Below, in pieces: positions 1-7,535 of a stretch of 16,651 nucleotides of DNA; within the stretch, counting starts at the first letter, position 1, and the number at the start of each line of letters is the position of its first letter. Location of the stretch: the NCBI GenBank assembly GCA_014379045.1, contig JACMMK010000302.1:1-16651 (forward strand), given 5' to 3'. The position numbers and the translations under genes were made by a program. This stretch comes from Burkholderiales bacterium (lineage in GTDB: Bacteria > Pseudomonadota > Gammaproteobacteria > Burkholderiales > CAIKXV01). The notes under the pieces are model-generated. The model was not told the origin of the DNA, searched no databases, and saw only the letters and a program-made list of their open reading frames with translations.

Positions 1-61
1 CGCGCGCGCGTTGTCCATCGCCGCGCCTGGCCGGCCTGCGCCTACCGCATCCCGCGCTGCG

Positions 62-490
62 TCAAGTCGCGGCGAACAACGGTGCCGGGCGGAAGTTGAG
101 CAGGATCCCGAGCGAGATCCCGGTCAGGATCATCAATACCGAACTGTTGCCGGTGAACATGAAGAACCCGATGCCGACGTACATCGGCAGGCTGCTGACC
201 ATCGCGCCTGTAGTCATCCAGACCTGCGCCGACTGCAGATCGGTATCGCTCTCCGGATCGGGACGCGGCGATCGGTAGCGCAACTGATTCCATTTCTGGT
301 ACACGAAGATCGTCGGCACGGCGAACGCGGCGCCCAACAGCAATGCGAGCGTCGCGTGGCGCTCGAACGATTCATCGAGGTTGGTCGGACCGACCCACAT
401 CACGAACAGTGCAGTGATCACGTTACCGAACAGCATCAACAACCACATCCACTCGACGCGGTTGACGTTGCGTTGTGCTTCGTCGCTCAT
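62..490 (-). CDS. Small four-helix membrane protein, unknown function
   Basis: Encodes 142 residues. I chose the ATG at 490 (MSDEAQRNVN) because AGAGGAG lies about 5 nt upstream; a longer in-frame extension to 625 has Arg-rich, non-membrane composition and looks like leader sequence. Four hydrophobic segments are visible at about residues 14-34, 46-65, 90-113 and 116-133, separated by a charged loop at about 66-88 (KWNQLRYRSPRPDPESDTD), so it should be an integral inner-membrane protein. I recognise no catalytic motif and no named family. It is divergent from the MFS transporter gene, with a 235-bp shared intergenic region, so it is probably its own transcription unit. The coding call is secure from the membrane-protein pattern and ribosome-binding site; the function is unknown. 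Confidence 0.8.
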   Translation of the reverse strand: MSDEAQRNVNRVEWMWLLMLFGNVITALFVMWVGPTNLDESFERHATLALLLGAAFAVPTIFVYQKWNQLRYRSPRPDPESDTDLQSAQVWMTTGAMVSSLPMYVGIGFFMFTGNSSVLMILTGISLGILLNFRPAPLFAAT

Positions 491-569
491 GTTGCTCCTC
501 TGGCTGCTACGTGCCCTTGAGCGGGCTATATTTCGGCGATCTGGATGACGCCGATCAATTCTGTCGCGG

Positions 570-575
570 ATTGTA
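570..575 (-). promoter_or_regulatory. Possible -10 box for the small membrane protein gene
   Basis: On the minus strand this reads TACAAT, 5 of 6 matches to the sigma-70 -10 consensus, about 80 nt upstream of the ATG at 490. I see no good -35 hexamer at 16-18 bp. It lies in the 491-725 intergenic region between two divergent genes, which otherwise shows no clear motif. This is a weak, position-based call. Confidence 0.25.
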
Positions 576-725
576 GTCAAGTCGCCGGCGCAAATCCGCG
601 AACTAATGCGGGCGAATGCAGCCAATTCGAGCGCGTCGACGCCGCGTCGGCGCGTCCTGCGCTAAGGTGCGGCACGGGGCGGGACACGATCCGGCCAAAC
701 CACGGTCTTGCTGAGCGGCGCGACG

Positions 726-1979
726 ATGAGTGAATCGCAACGAATCGACCCGGAAGTCAGCGAGCGCTCGCTGCCTCGGGGTGTCATGACCGTGCTGATC
801 TGCGGCGCGATCGTGATCACCCTCGGAATGGGCATCCGACAGTCGTTCGGGATCTTCCTGAAGCCGGTCACGGCTGATCTGGAAGTCGGTCGCCAGGTAT
901 TCGGCCTGGCAATCGCGTTGCAGACGCTGCTCACCGGCCTGCTGGGCCCGGTCGCCGGAATGCTGTCGGACCGCTTCGGGCCCCAGCGCGTGATCGCGGC
1001 CGGCGCGTCGATCTACGGCGTCGGCCTCGTGCTCACCGGGTTTGCGCAGGGGCCTGGCAGCCTGATCCTCACGTTGGGCGGCGTGGTCGGCTTGGGCATG
1101 AGCCTGCTGACGTTGCCGGTCGTGCTCGGGGCGGTCGGGCGCGTCGTTCCGGCACGAAGCCGCGGGACCGCGTTCGGACTGGTGACTGCGGGTGGCTCGT
1201 TCGGCCAGTTCGCGATGGTTCCGGGGGCGCAGGCGCTGGTCACCGCGTTCGACTGGCAATCGGCGTTCATGCTGCTGTCGATCGGCATGGCCGTCGCATT
1301 CGCCACGGCATTCGGCCTCGCCCACAAGTCCAACGCGGCAAGTGCGCCGGTCGAAGGTGAAGATGTCAGCGCGGTCGCTGCGCTGACGCGCGCGGGGAAG
1401 CATCCCGCGTATTGGCTGCTGACGCTGTCGTTCTTCGTGTGCGGATTCCACGTGTCGTTCGTCGCCACGCATCTCCCCGCCTATCTCGCCGACCGCGGCA
1501 TTTCGGCGAGCGTCGCCGCCAACTCGCTCGCGCTGATCGGATTCTTCAACATCTTCGGTTCGTACATCTTCGGCGCGTTGTGCTCGCGCTATGCCAAGAA
1601 GTATCTTCTGACGACGATCTACGCCTCGCGCGCAGTGCTGTTCGTGCTGATCGCCACGCTGCCGATGACCCCGACGCTCGCGCTCGTGTTCGGTGCCGTG
1701 ATGGGCTTTCTGTGGCTGGGCACCGTGCCGCCCACGTCGGGCCTGGTCGCCCAGTTGTTCGGCACGCGCTACCTTGCGACCCTGTTCGGCGTGGTCTTCA
1801 TGGGTCACCAGATCGGCGGGTTTCTCGGCGCCTGGTTCGCCGGATACCTGTTCGATACCACCGGGTCCTACCAGATCGCGTGGACGATCTCGATCGCGCT
1901 CGGTGTCTTCGGCGCGCTGGTGCTGCTGCCGGTCGGCGAGGCGCGGCCGGGTCGGCTGCCGACGGCGGCCGCGTCCTGA
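726..1979 (+). CDS. Major facilitator superfamily transporter
   Basis: Encodes 417 residues from the ATG at 726 (MSESQRIDPE); a TTG at 708 would add six residues but has no better ribosome-binding site. The protein is strongly hydrophobic with about 12 membrane segments in two halves separated by a polar central loop (about residues 203-225, HKSNAASAPVEGEDVS). MFS motif A is present between helices 2 and 3 as GMLSDRFGPQRVI (about 78-90). The N-terminal GIRQSFGIFLKPV resembles the MFS_1 carriers of the monocarboxylate/OFA-like type common in Burkholderiales, which move small organic anions. No substrate can be assigned. It stands alone: upstream is a divergent gene and downstream a short gap before a candidate small ORF. 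The family call is confident; the substrate class is inference. Confidence 0.9.
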   Translation: MSESQRIDPEVSERSLPRGVMTVLICGAIVITLGMGIRQSFGIFLKPVTADLEVGRQVFGLAIALQTLLTGLLGPVAGMLSDRFGPQRVIAAGASIYGVGLVLTGFAQGPGSLILTLGGVVGLGMSLLTLPVVLGAVGRVVPARSRGTAFGLVTAGGSFGQFAMVPGAQALVTAFDWQSAFMLLSIGMAVAFATAFGLAHKSNAASAPVEGEDVSAVAALTRAGKHPAYWLLTLSFFVCGFHVSFVATHLPAYLADRGISASVAANSLALIGFFNIFGSYIFGALCSRYAKKYLLTTIYASRAVLFVLIATLPMTPTLALVFGAVMGFLWLGTVPPTSGLVAQLFGTRYLATLFGVVFMGHQIGGFLGAWFAGYLFDTTGSYQIAWTISIALGVFGALVLLPVGEARPGRLPTAAAS

Positions 1980-2000
1980 CCCCGCAGGGTACGTCCGACG

Positions 2001-2006
2001 TATAAT
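2001..2006 (+). promoter_or_regulatory. Perfect -10 hexamer TATAAT upstream of small ORF and hemA
   Basis: TATAAT matches the sigma-70 -10 consensus exactly, 21 nt after the MFS stop codon in otherwise GC-rich sequence. The best -35 candidate is CTGACC at 1976-1981 (4 of 6 matches, a long 19-bp spacer) and it overlaps the MFS stop codon. A transcript would begin near 2013, upstream of the 39-residue ORF and about 290 nt before hemA, so it could serve either. Confidence 0.45.
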
Positions 2007-2069
2007 CAGAGCGTGGTTGCCGATCCCTGCGCCCCGCCCGTCGGGGCTGCGCCAGCAACCGGTGCGTCG

Positions 2070-2189
2070 ATGGTGTCGCACCGGGCCGTGTTGCTCATCC
2101 TGGCCATCGGTGCGCTCGGCGCGTTGTACGCCTGGCAGTACGTCGGGATCGAACACTTCCTGAACTCGTTCGGCGCCTTCTGCATGTAG
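2070..2189 (+). CDS. Possible 39-residue single-helix membrane protein
   Basis: The ATG at 2070 opens a 39-residue frame ending TAG at 2187-2189. After a short basic N-terminus (MVSHR) comes one hydrophobic stretch (residues 6-22, AVLLILAIGALGALYAW), then an amphipathic tail with aromatic residues. That pattern is typical of small bacterial membrane proteins and unlike a random frame. An in-frame GTG at 2013 would add 19 residues and sits about where transcription from TATAAT at 2001 would start, so a leaderless longer form is possible. No convincing Shine-Dalgarno precedes either start, which lowers confidence. I recognise no family. It lies in the 326-bp stretch between the MFS gene and hemA, which would otherwise be non-coding. 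Confidence 0.42.
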   Translation: MVSHRAVLLILAIGALGALYAWQYVGIEHFLNSFGAFCM

Positions 2190-2245
2190 CTGCGTTGCAC
2201 GGGCTGGTTGCCGCCCGACTGTGCTTCACCAGTTGTGCTTTCTAC

Positions 2246-2264
2246 TTGACACAATCTGTGTTAA
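2246..2264 (+). promoter_or_regulatory. Imperfect palindrome overlapping a -35 hexamer upstream of hemA
   Basis: TTGACACA-ATC-TGTGTTAA forms an inverted repeat with 7 of 8 arm positions complementary, 42 nt upstream of the hemA ATG. Its first six bases are a perfect sigma-70 -35 hexamer (TTGACA). A second copy of TGACACA occurs at 2272-2278, 25 bp downstream of the first. This is the most AT-rich stretch nearby. No good -10 appears at 16-18 bp after the hexamer, so it may be an operator, or a promoter with a weak or activator-dependent -10. The regulator is unknown. Confidence 0.4.
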
Positions 2265-2305
2265 CTTTTCCTGACACACGTCGGGCAGGCCAGATCATCG
2301 GATCC

Positions 2306-3562
2306 ATGCAACTCTACGCGGTCGGCATCAATCACCAGAGCGCTCCGATCAAGGTGCGCGAGCGCGTCGCGTTCGATGCCGAGACGATGGGCGGAGCATT
2401 GCGCAGCCTCGTCGAGACCGGTGGACCGATCCGCGAAGCAGCCATCCTCTCGACCTGCAACCGCACCGAGATCTACTGCAGCACCAACGATCCGCAGTTT
2501 GCGAGCGGCTGGCTCGCCGACTATCACAAGCTCGAGCGCGATACGCTGACCCCGTATCTCTACACGCTGCCCTCGGAAGCCGCCGCGCGTCATGCATTCC
2601 GCGTTGGTTCCGGTCTGGATTCAATGGTGCTCGGCGAGCCGCAGATTCTCGGCCAGCTGAAGCAGGCCGTACGCTCCGCCGAACATGCCGGCACGCTGGG
2701 CTCGCTGCTGCACAAGCTCTTCCAGCGCACGTTCTCGATCGCCAAGAAGGTGCGTTCCGAGACCGAGATCGGCGCCAGTTCGGTGTCGATGGCGGCAGCG
2801 GCGGTCGGCCTGGCGGAGCGTCTGTTTCCGTCGGTCAGCGAGCAGCGGGTACTGTTCGTCGGCGCCGGCGAGATGATCGAGCTGTGCGCCGCGCACTTCT
2901 GCGCGCGCAAGCCGCGCACGGTCAGCTTCGCCAATCGCACGCAGGCGCGGGGACAGCTGCTCGCCGCGCGTCACGGAGGCAGCGCAATGAGTCTGGCCGA
3001 TCTGCCCGACCGTCTGCCCGATTACGACATCGTCGTTACCTGCACGGCCAGCCAATTGCCGATCATCGGTAAAGGCCTGCTCGAACGCACGTTGAAGGCG
3101 CGCCGGCGCAAACCGGTCTTCATCGTCGATCTGGCGGTGCCGCGCGACGTCGAAGCCGAAGCCGCGACGATGGACGACGTGTTCCTGTACACCGTCGACG
3201 ATCTCGGCGAGATCGCGAAGCAGGGTCGCGATGCGCGTGCCGGTGCGGTCGAGGACGCGGAGGCGATCATCTCGCTCGGGGTCTCCGATTTCATGAACTG
3301 GGTATCGGCGCGTGATCTGGTGCCGGCGATCCGCACGCTGCGCGACGAGGCCGAGCGGGCGCGGCAGCGCGAGGTCGAGCAGGCGCTGCGCCGCCTGACG
3401 CTGGGCGACGATGCGGGCCAGGTGATCGAGCGGTTGTCCCGGTCGCTCACCAACAAGCTGCTGCATGCGCCCTCGCACGCGCTGAATAACCTCGGTGAAT
3501 GCAGCCGCGACGAACTCGTGCAACTGCTGTCGGGACGCCCCCGCACCAGCGATCGCTCGTAG
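2306..3562 (+). CDS. hemA: Glutamyl-tRNA reductase
   Basis: This cytoplasmic NADPH enzyme reduces glutamyl-tRNA(Glu) to glutamate-1-semialdehyde, the first committed step of the C5 route to 5-aminolevulinate, haem and other tetrapyrroles. It encodes 418 residues, the usual length. The N-terminus MQLYAVGINHQSAPIKVRER is the family signature and fixes the ATG at 2306; an upstream in-frame extension from 2195 is not family-like. The catalytic cysteine is Cys51 in STCNRTEIY. LGEPQILGQ lies at about 109-117, and the NADP-binding Rossmann motif FVGAGEM at about 184-190. The C-terminal dimerisation helix region ends near LLHAPSHALNNL. The prfA ATG begins 8 nt after the stop, so hemA-prfA-prmC is a co-transcribed unit, an arrangement widespread in proteobacteria. 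The identification is secure. Confidence 0.98.
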   Translation: MQLYAVGINHQSAPIKVRERVAFDAETMGGALRSLVETGGPIREAAILSTCNRTEIYCSTNDPQFASGWLADYHKLERDTLTPYLYTLPSEAAARHAFRVGSGLDSMVLGEPQILGQLKQAVRSAEHAGTLGSLLHKLFQRTFSIAKKVRSETEIGASSVSMAAAAVGLAERLFPSVSEQRVLFVGAGEMIELCAAHFCARKPRTVSFANRTQARGQLLAARHGGSAMSLADLPDRLPDYDIVVTCTASQLPIIGKGLLERTLKARRRKPVFIVDLAVPRDVEAEAATMDDVFLYTVDDLGEIAKQGRDARAGAVEDAEAIISLGVSDFMNWVSARDLVPAIRTLRDEAERARQREVEQALRRLTLGDDAGQVIERLSRSLTNKLLHAPSHALNNLGECSRDELVQLLSGRPRTSDRS

Positions 3563-3570
3563 TCGCTCGG

Positions 3571-4653
3571 ATGAATCCCAGCATCGCTGCCAAGCTCGCG
3601 CAGCTGGCCGAGCGTCTCGATGAGTTGAACGCGACACTCGCGCGCGAACAGGTCACCGACGACCTGGAGCAGTACCGGCGGCTCACGCGCGAGCGCGCCG
3701 AACTCGATGAGGTCGTCGGTCTGTATCGGGAACACGGTGCGGTCGAGCGCTCGCTGCGCGAAGCCGAGGCCATGCTCGGGGACCCCGACATGCGCGAACT
3801 CGCCGAAGCCGAGATGCGTGATGGACGCGAGCGGCTGGCGGGGATCGAGGTGCAGGTGCAGCGCGCGCTCCTGCCCAAAGACCCGAACGACGAACGCAAT
3901 CTCTTTCTCGAGGTGCGCGCGGGCACCGGTGGCGACGAATCGGCGTTGTTCGCTGGTCACCTGTTCCGGATGTACACCCGCTTCGCAGAGCGCAACAGCT
4001 GGAAGGTCGAGATCATCTCGCAGAACGCTGCCGAGCTCGGCGGCTTCAAGGAAGTGATCGCGAAGATCGTCGGGACCGGCGCGTATTCGCGCCTGAAATT
4101 CGAGTCTGGCGGGCATCGCGTGCAGCGGGTCCCGGCGACCGAGACGCAGGGGCGCATCCATACGTCGGCGTGCACGGTCGCGGTGCTGGCCGAAGCCGAC
4201 GAGGTCAGCGATGTAGTGCTGAACCCCGCGGAACTGCGCATCGATACGTATCGGGCTTCAGGCGCCGGCGGGCAGCACATCAACAAGACCGATTCGGCGG
4301 TGCGCATCACGCATCTGCCGACGGGTATCGTCGTCGAATGCCAGGACGATCGATCGCAGCATCGCAACAAGGCGCAGGCAATGTCGGTGCTGGCGGCGCG
4401 AATCCGCGATGCGCAGGTCAGGACGCAACAGGCGAAACAGGCGGCCGAACGAAAATCGCTGATCGGCAGCGGGGATCGGTCGGAGCGAATACGCACCTAC
4501 AATTTCCCCCAGGGACGCGTGACCGATCACCGGATCAACCTGACCTTGCACAAGATCGATCAGATCATGGACGGTGATCTGGACGCACTGCTGTCGGCGC
4601 TCGCGACCGAGCACCAGGCAGAGCAGCTCGCCGCGATGGCCGAAGCCGCGTGA
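3571..4653 (+). CDS. prfA: Peptide chain release factor 1
   Basis: RF1 recognises UAA and UAG in the ribosomal A site and triggers peptide release. The 360-residue product is the same length as E. coli RF1 and its key motifs fall at the same positions. The codon-recognition tripeptide PAT is at 188-190 within RVPATETQGRIHTSA. The catalytic GGQ is at 233-235 within SGAGGQHINKT; its Gln is the methylation target of the next gene product. The start is the ATG at 3571 (MNPSIAAKL), 8 nt after hemA, which matches the family N-terminus. PAT rather than SPF marks it as RF1, not RF2. RF1 does not read UGA, which matters for the candidate Sec-UGA at 13488. The identification is secure. Confidence 0.98.
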   Translation: MNPSIAAKLAQLAERLDELNATLAREQVTDDLEQYRRLTRERAELDEVVGLYREHGAVERSLREAEAMLGDPDMRELAEAEMRDGRERLAGIEVQVQRALLPKDPNDERNLFLEVRAGTGGDESALFAGHLFRMYTRFAERNSWKVEIISQNAAELGGFKEVIAKIVGTGAYSRLKFESGGHRVQRVPATETQGRIHTSACTVAVLAEADEVSDVVLNPAELRIDTYRASGAGGQHINKTDSAVRITHLPTGIVVECQDDRSQHRNKAQAMSVLAARIRDAQVRTQQAKQAAERKSLIGSGDRSERIRTYNFPQGRVTDHRINLTLHKIDQIMDGDLDALLSALATEHQAEQLAAMAEAA

Positions 4654-4675
4654 TCGACGGCCCTGTGTGCGCGCG

Positions 4676-5533
4676 ATGACTCCAACGTTCACCTACAACG
4701 ATGCCCTGACCCTCGCGCTGCGCGGTCATTCGCTCAACGTCGTCGATGCGCGGTTGCTGCTGCAGCATGTGACCGGCGCGAGTGCGGCGCAGATCATCGC
4801 GTATCCGGGACGCGAAGTCGGAGCGATCGACCAGATGCGTTTCGAATCGCTGGTCGAGCGGCGTGCGGGGGGCGAGCCGATCGCCTATCTGGTCGGCTAC
4901 CGCGAGTTCTACAGCCGGTCGTTTCGGGTGAATCGCAACGTGCTGATTCCGCGTCCAGAGACCGAGGGTCTGATCGACGCGGCGCTGACACGGTTGCCGT
5001 TCGACGGCGCGCCGGAGATCGTCGATCTGGGCACCGGCAGCGGCTGCGTAGGCATCACGCTCGCACTCGAACAGCCGAACGCGCGCGTGCTGGCGATCGA
5101 TACCTCGGCCGATGCGATCGAGGTCGCACGGGCCAACGCGCTGGCGCTCGACTGTCGCAACATCGACTTCGTGATCGGCGACTGGCTGGCCGGCATCGAT
5201 GGGCGTCGGCTCGCACTGATCGTCGCCAACCCTCCGTATATCGCCGCCGACGACATGCATCTCGAACAGGGCGATCTGCGCTTCGAACCGAAGCTCGCGC
5301 TGACCCCCGGCGCGGACGGCCTCGCCGCCATTCGCACGATCATCGCGCAGGCCCCCTCGGCACTGGCCGACAGTGGCTGGCTGATTCTCGAACACGGGTT
5401 CGACCAGGGGGCGTTGGTACGGGAACTGCTGTCCGCCGACGGGTTCACCGATACGTTCACCGAGCGCGACCTGGCGGGACATGAACGCACGACCGGCGCG
5501 CGCTGGATGCGCCGGCGCCTGACGCGTCGGTGA
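4676..5533 (+). CDS. prmC: Release factor N5-glutamine methyltransferase
   Basis: PrmC (formerly HemK) uses S-adenosylmethionine to N5-methylate the Gln of the GGQ motif in RF1 and RF2, raising termination efficiency. It encodes 285 residues from the ATG at 4676 (MTPTFTYNDA), 22 nt after the prfA stop. The N-terminal helical domain carries GEPIAYLVGYREFY (about 66-79) and the conserved RPETEGL (about 93-99). The SAM-binding motif I is VDLGTGSGCVGI (about 116-127), and the substrate-Gln-binding NPPY is at 185-188. It is the last gene of the hemA-prfA-prmC unit; the glutaredoxin gene that often follows in related bacteria is not present. The identification is secure. Confidence 0.97.
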   Translation: MTPTFTYNDALTLALRGHSLNVVDARLLLQHVTGASAAQIIAYPGREVGAIDQMRFESLVERRAGGEPIAYLVGYREFYSRSFRVNRNVLIPRPETEGLIDAALTRLPFDGAPEIVDLGTGSGCVGITLALEQPNARVLAIDTSADAIEVARANALALDCRNIDFVIGDWLAGIDGRRLALIVANPPYIAADDMHLEQGDLRFEPKLALTPGADGLAAIRTIIAQAPSALADSGWLILEHGFDQGALVRELLSADGFTDTFTERDLAGHERTTGARWMRRRLTRR

Positions 5534-5746
5534 GGGGGCCGCCCTGGCCGTTTGACGGTCGGGGGTGCCGTTCACAACGTCGAGGGAGCCTAAGGTGTGC
5601 GGGCGGTCTTGCGCCACCAGGCGTCGATCGGGGCCGGGCGAGCTGCTTCGTTCGACGGGCAGGCGGCTGCATCCGATCGGGCGAAGTGCACGTAGCATGA
5701 CCAGCCCGGTTCCTGAGACCCCGCTTATCCCTCACAGGTGAACCCG

Positions 5747-6640
5747 ATGTCCGAACGAACGCGTCGCCACTTTCTTCGCACGCTCGGCGCCGCAGCCGGC
5801 GCGACGATGGCGCTGCCATTGCCGCTGCACGCACAGACACGCCGTCGCCTTCGCGTCGGCGTGGGCCCGTTCCTGCCGACCGCCGAAGACACGCGCCGGG
5901 CTTACACCCCGTTCTTCACCCACGTGGCGAAGCAGCTCGGAGCCCCGGACTTCCAACTCGACGTGACCACCGATTGGGCGGGTCTCGCGGTGGCGATGGC
6001 GACCGGCAATCTGGACCTCGCGTGGATGGGGCCGTGGGGCTACGTGCTCGCCAACAACGCGTCGGGGTGCCAGGCGATCGCCACCGTCCGCTACGACGAT
6101 CGTCCGACCTACAACGCGATCATCGTTGCCCGCCCCGATTTGAAAGTCGGCAAGTTTCCCGACGACACGCGCGGTCTGTCGATGTCTTTTGCCGACTCGG
6201 GGTCGACTTCCGGCTGGCTGGTGCCCACCTATTTCTCGCGCGAAGTGTGGAAGATCGACCCGAAGACGTTCTGGAAATACAACGAAGGCGCCTCGCATCC
6301 GGCCAACCAGATGGCGGTGGCTTCGGGGCAGGTCGACCTCGCCACCGACTTCGACCGCAATCGAAACGCGATGATTGCAGCCGGCCGCATCAAGCCCGAG
6401 CAGACGCGCATCGTGTGGACGTCGCCCGACCTGCCGAACGACGCGATTGCCGTGTCGAAGACGATGTCGGCCGCGGATATCGCGACGATCCAGCGGGTGA
6501 TCCTCGCGCTCACGCTCGACGAGGCGAAGACGCTGCTGCCGCCGCGTTACACCGGCTTCAGCCAGGCGACGCACGCGAGCTACGCGACGATCGAAGCGGC
6601 AGGTATCGCGGTCGGACGGCTGAAGCGTTTGGGTGGCTGA
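5747..6640 (+). CDS. phnD: Phosphonate/phosphite-type ABC substrate-binding protein (PhnD family)
   Basis: This is the periplasmic receptor of a phosphonate-, phosphite- or phosphate-type ABC importer. The 297-residue protein starts at the ATG at 5747 (MSERTRRHFL), with AGGTGA about 6 nt upstream. The N-terminus has a twin-arginine motif, TRRHFLR (residues 5-11), followed by an Ala-rich hydrophobic stretch and a likely cleavage site near LHAQT (about 29-31), implying Tat export. Family motifs include LRVGVGPFLPTAEDTRRAY, LDLAWMGPWGYVLAN (about 89-103), DSGSTSGWLVP (about 150-160, equivalent to the ligand-binding STSG loop of PhnD) and SHPANQMAVASGQVDLAT. It is shorter than E. coli PhnD (about 338). 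The phnE start overlaps its stop. The family is secure; the actual ligand is open. Confidence 0.9.
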   Translation: MSERTRRHFLRTLGAAAGATMALPLPLHAQTRRRLRVGVGPFLPTAEDTRRAYTPFFTHVAKQLGAPDFQLDVTTDWAGLAVAMATGNLDLAWMGPWGYVLANNASGCQAIATVRYDDRPTYNAIIVARPDLKVGKFPDDTRGLSMSFADSGSTSGWLVPTYFSREVWKIDPKTFWKYNEGASHPANQMAVASGQVDLATDFDRNRNAMIAAGRIKPEQTRIVWTSPDLPNDAIAVSKTMSAADIATIQRVILALTLDEAKTLLPPRYTGFSQATHASYATIEAAGIAVGRLKRLGG

Positions 6641-7457
6641 ATCTCGCGCGAAGATCGTCGCCGCGTTCGACGCGATCGTCGACGCGCGTGGCGGCGATCC
6701 GTGGCGGCCTGCGCGCCGCGCGCTGGTGTTCGCGTTCCTGCTCGGCTTCTACGCGGTCGCGGTCTGGCTGACCCGGGTCGATCTGGGTCGGCTGTTCGAA
6801 GGACTGCCGAAGCTCGCGTTCTGGCTCGGCCAGGCATGGCCACCGGCAATCGCAGAGCTGCCGGTCATCCTGCTGCGCACCGCCGAGACCGTGGCGATCG
6901 CCGCACTCGGCACGACCATCGCCGTGCTGCTCGCGATTCCGACGGTGCTGCTCGCGAGCCGCAACATCACGCCGCTGCCCTGGGCGTATTTGCCGACCCG
7001 CTGGCTGCTGAACGCGCTGCGCGGCATCGACTCGTTCGTGTTCGCGCTGATCCTGGTCGCGGCGGTCGGGCTCGGACCCTTCGCCGGGATGCTGGGCGTC
7101 GCCCTGCACACCTGGGGCAGCGCCGCCAAGCTGTTCGCCGACCATGTCGAGAGCGCGTCGCTTGCGACCGTCGACGCGATGCGTACGACCGGTGCAGGAC
7201 GCCTGACGGCGATCGTCTACGCGCTGGTGCCGCAGCTCGCACCGGTGAGCGCATCGACCGCGCTCTATCTGTTCGAATTCAATGTGCGCGCATCGATGGT
7301 GCTGGGCGTGGTCGGCGCCGGCGGGATCGGACAGGAACTAAAGAACAGCATGGACCTGCTCGACTTCGCGCGCCTGGCGACGATCATTGCCGTGATGCTC
7401 GTCGTGGTCACGGTCATCGATCAGGTGAGCGGCGCCCTGCGTGCGCGCCTGAAATGA
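6633..7457 (+). CDS. phnE: Phosphonate-type ABC transporter permease (PhnE family)
   Basis: Inner-membrane permease of the same importer, 274 residues. The GTG start at 6633 overlaps the phnD stop by 8 nt, indicating translational coupling; no strong Shine-Dalgarno is seen. A cytoplasmic N-terminal segment (residues 1-28) precedes about six hydrophobic helices. The ATPase-docking EAA loop is clear at about 172-201 (VESASLATVDAMRTTGAGRL then YALVPQ). VVGAGGIGQELKNSM (about 227-240) is typical of PhnE-family permeases. With PhnD and PhnC it makes a complete importer: receptor, permease and ATPase. No carbon-phosphorus lyase or phosphonatase gene lies nearby to identify the substrate. Confidence 0.92.
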   Translation: MAESRAKIVAAFDAIVDARGGDPWRPARRALVFAFLLGFYAVAVWLTRVDLGRLFEGLPKLAFWLGQAWPPAIAELPVILLRTAETVAIAALGTTIAVLLAIPTVLLASRNITPLPWAYLPTRWLLNALRGIDSFVFALILVAAVGLGPFAGMLGVALHTWGSAAKLFADHVESASLATVDAMRTTGAGRLTAIVYALVPQLAPVSASTALYLFEFNVRASMVLGVVGAGGIGQELKNSMDLLDFARLATIIAVMLVVVTVIDQVSGALRARLK

Positions 7458-7535
7458 ACTCGCGGGATCGGGTCGCAGAATGACCGCGTGCAAGCGGGTC
7501 GCCGGAGATGCGTCTGCCGAAGCGGGTCGGTCAGC

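Noticed and set aside
1..10. CG dinucleotide run at the left edge
   Set aside because: Ten bases only, at the window border in GC-rich DNA; no evidence for a functional repeat.
1..16. Start of a minus-strand gene at ATG 16 running off the left edge
   Set aside because: Only five codons are visible and there is no clear ribosome-binding site; not supportable.
603..2156. Long minus-strand frame opposite the MFS gene
   Set aside because: Arg/Gln/Glu-rich shadow typical of GC-rich antisense frames; the plus-strand frame encodes a clear MFS protein.
5534..5746. Searched the prmC-phnD gap for a Pho box, terminator or small gene
   Set aside because: Only a short imperfect hairpin (near 5557-5571) without a T-run and a 32-codon GTG frame with no membrane or domain pattern; nothing supportable.
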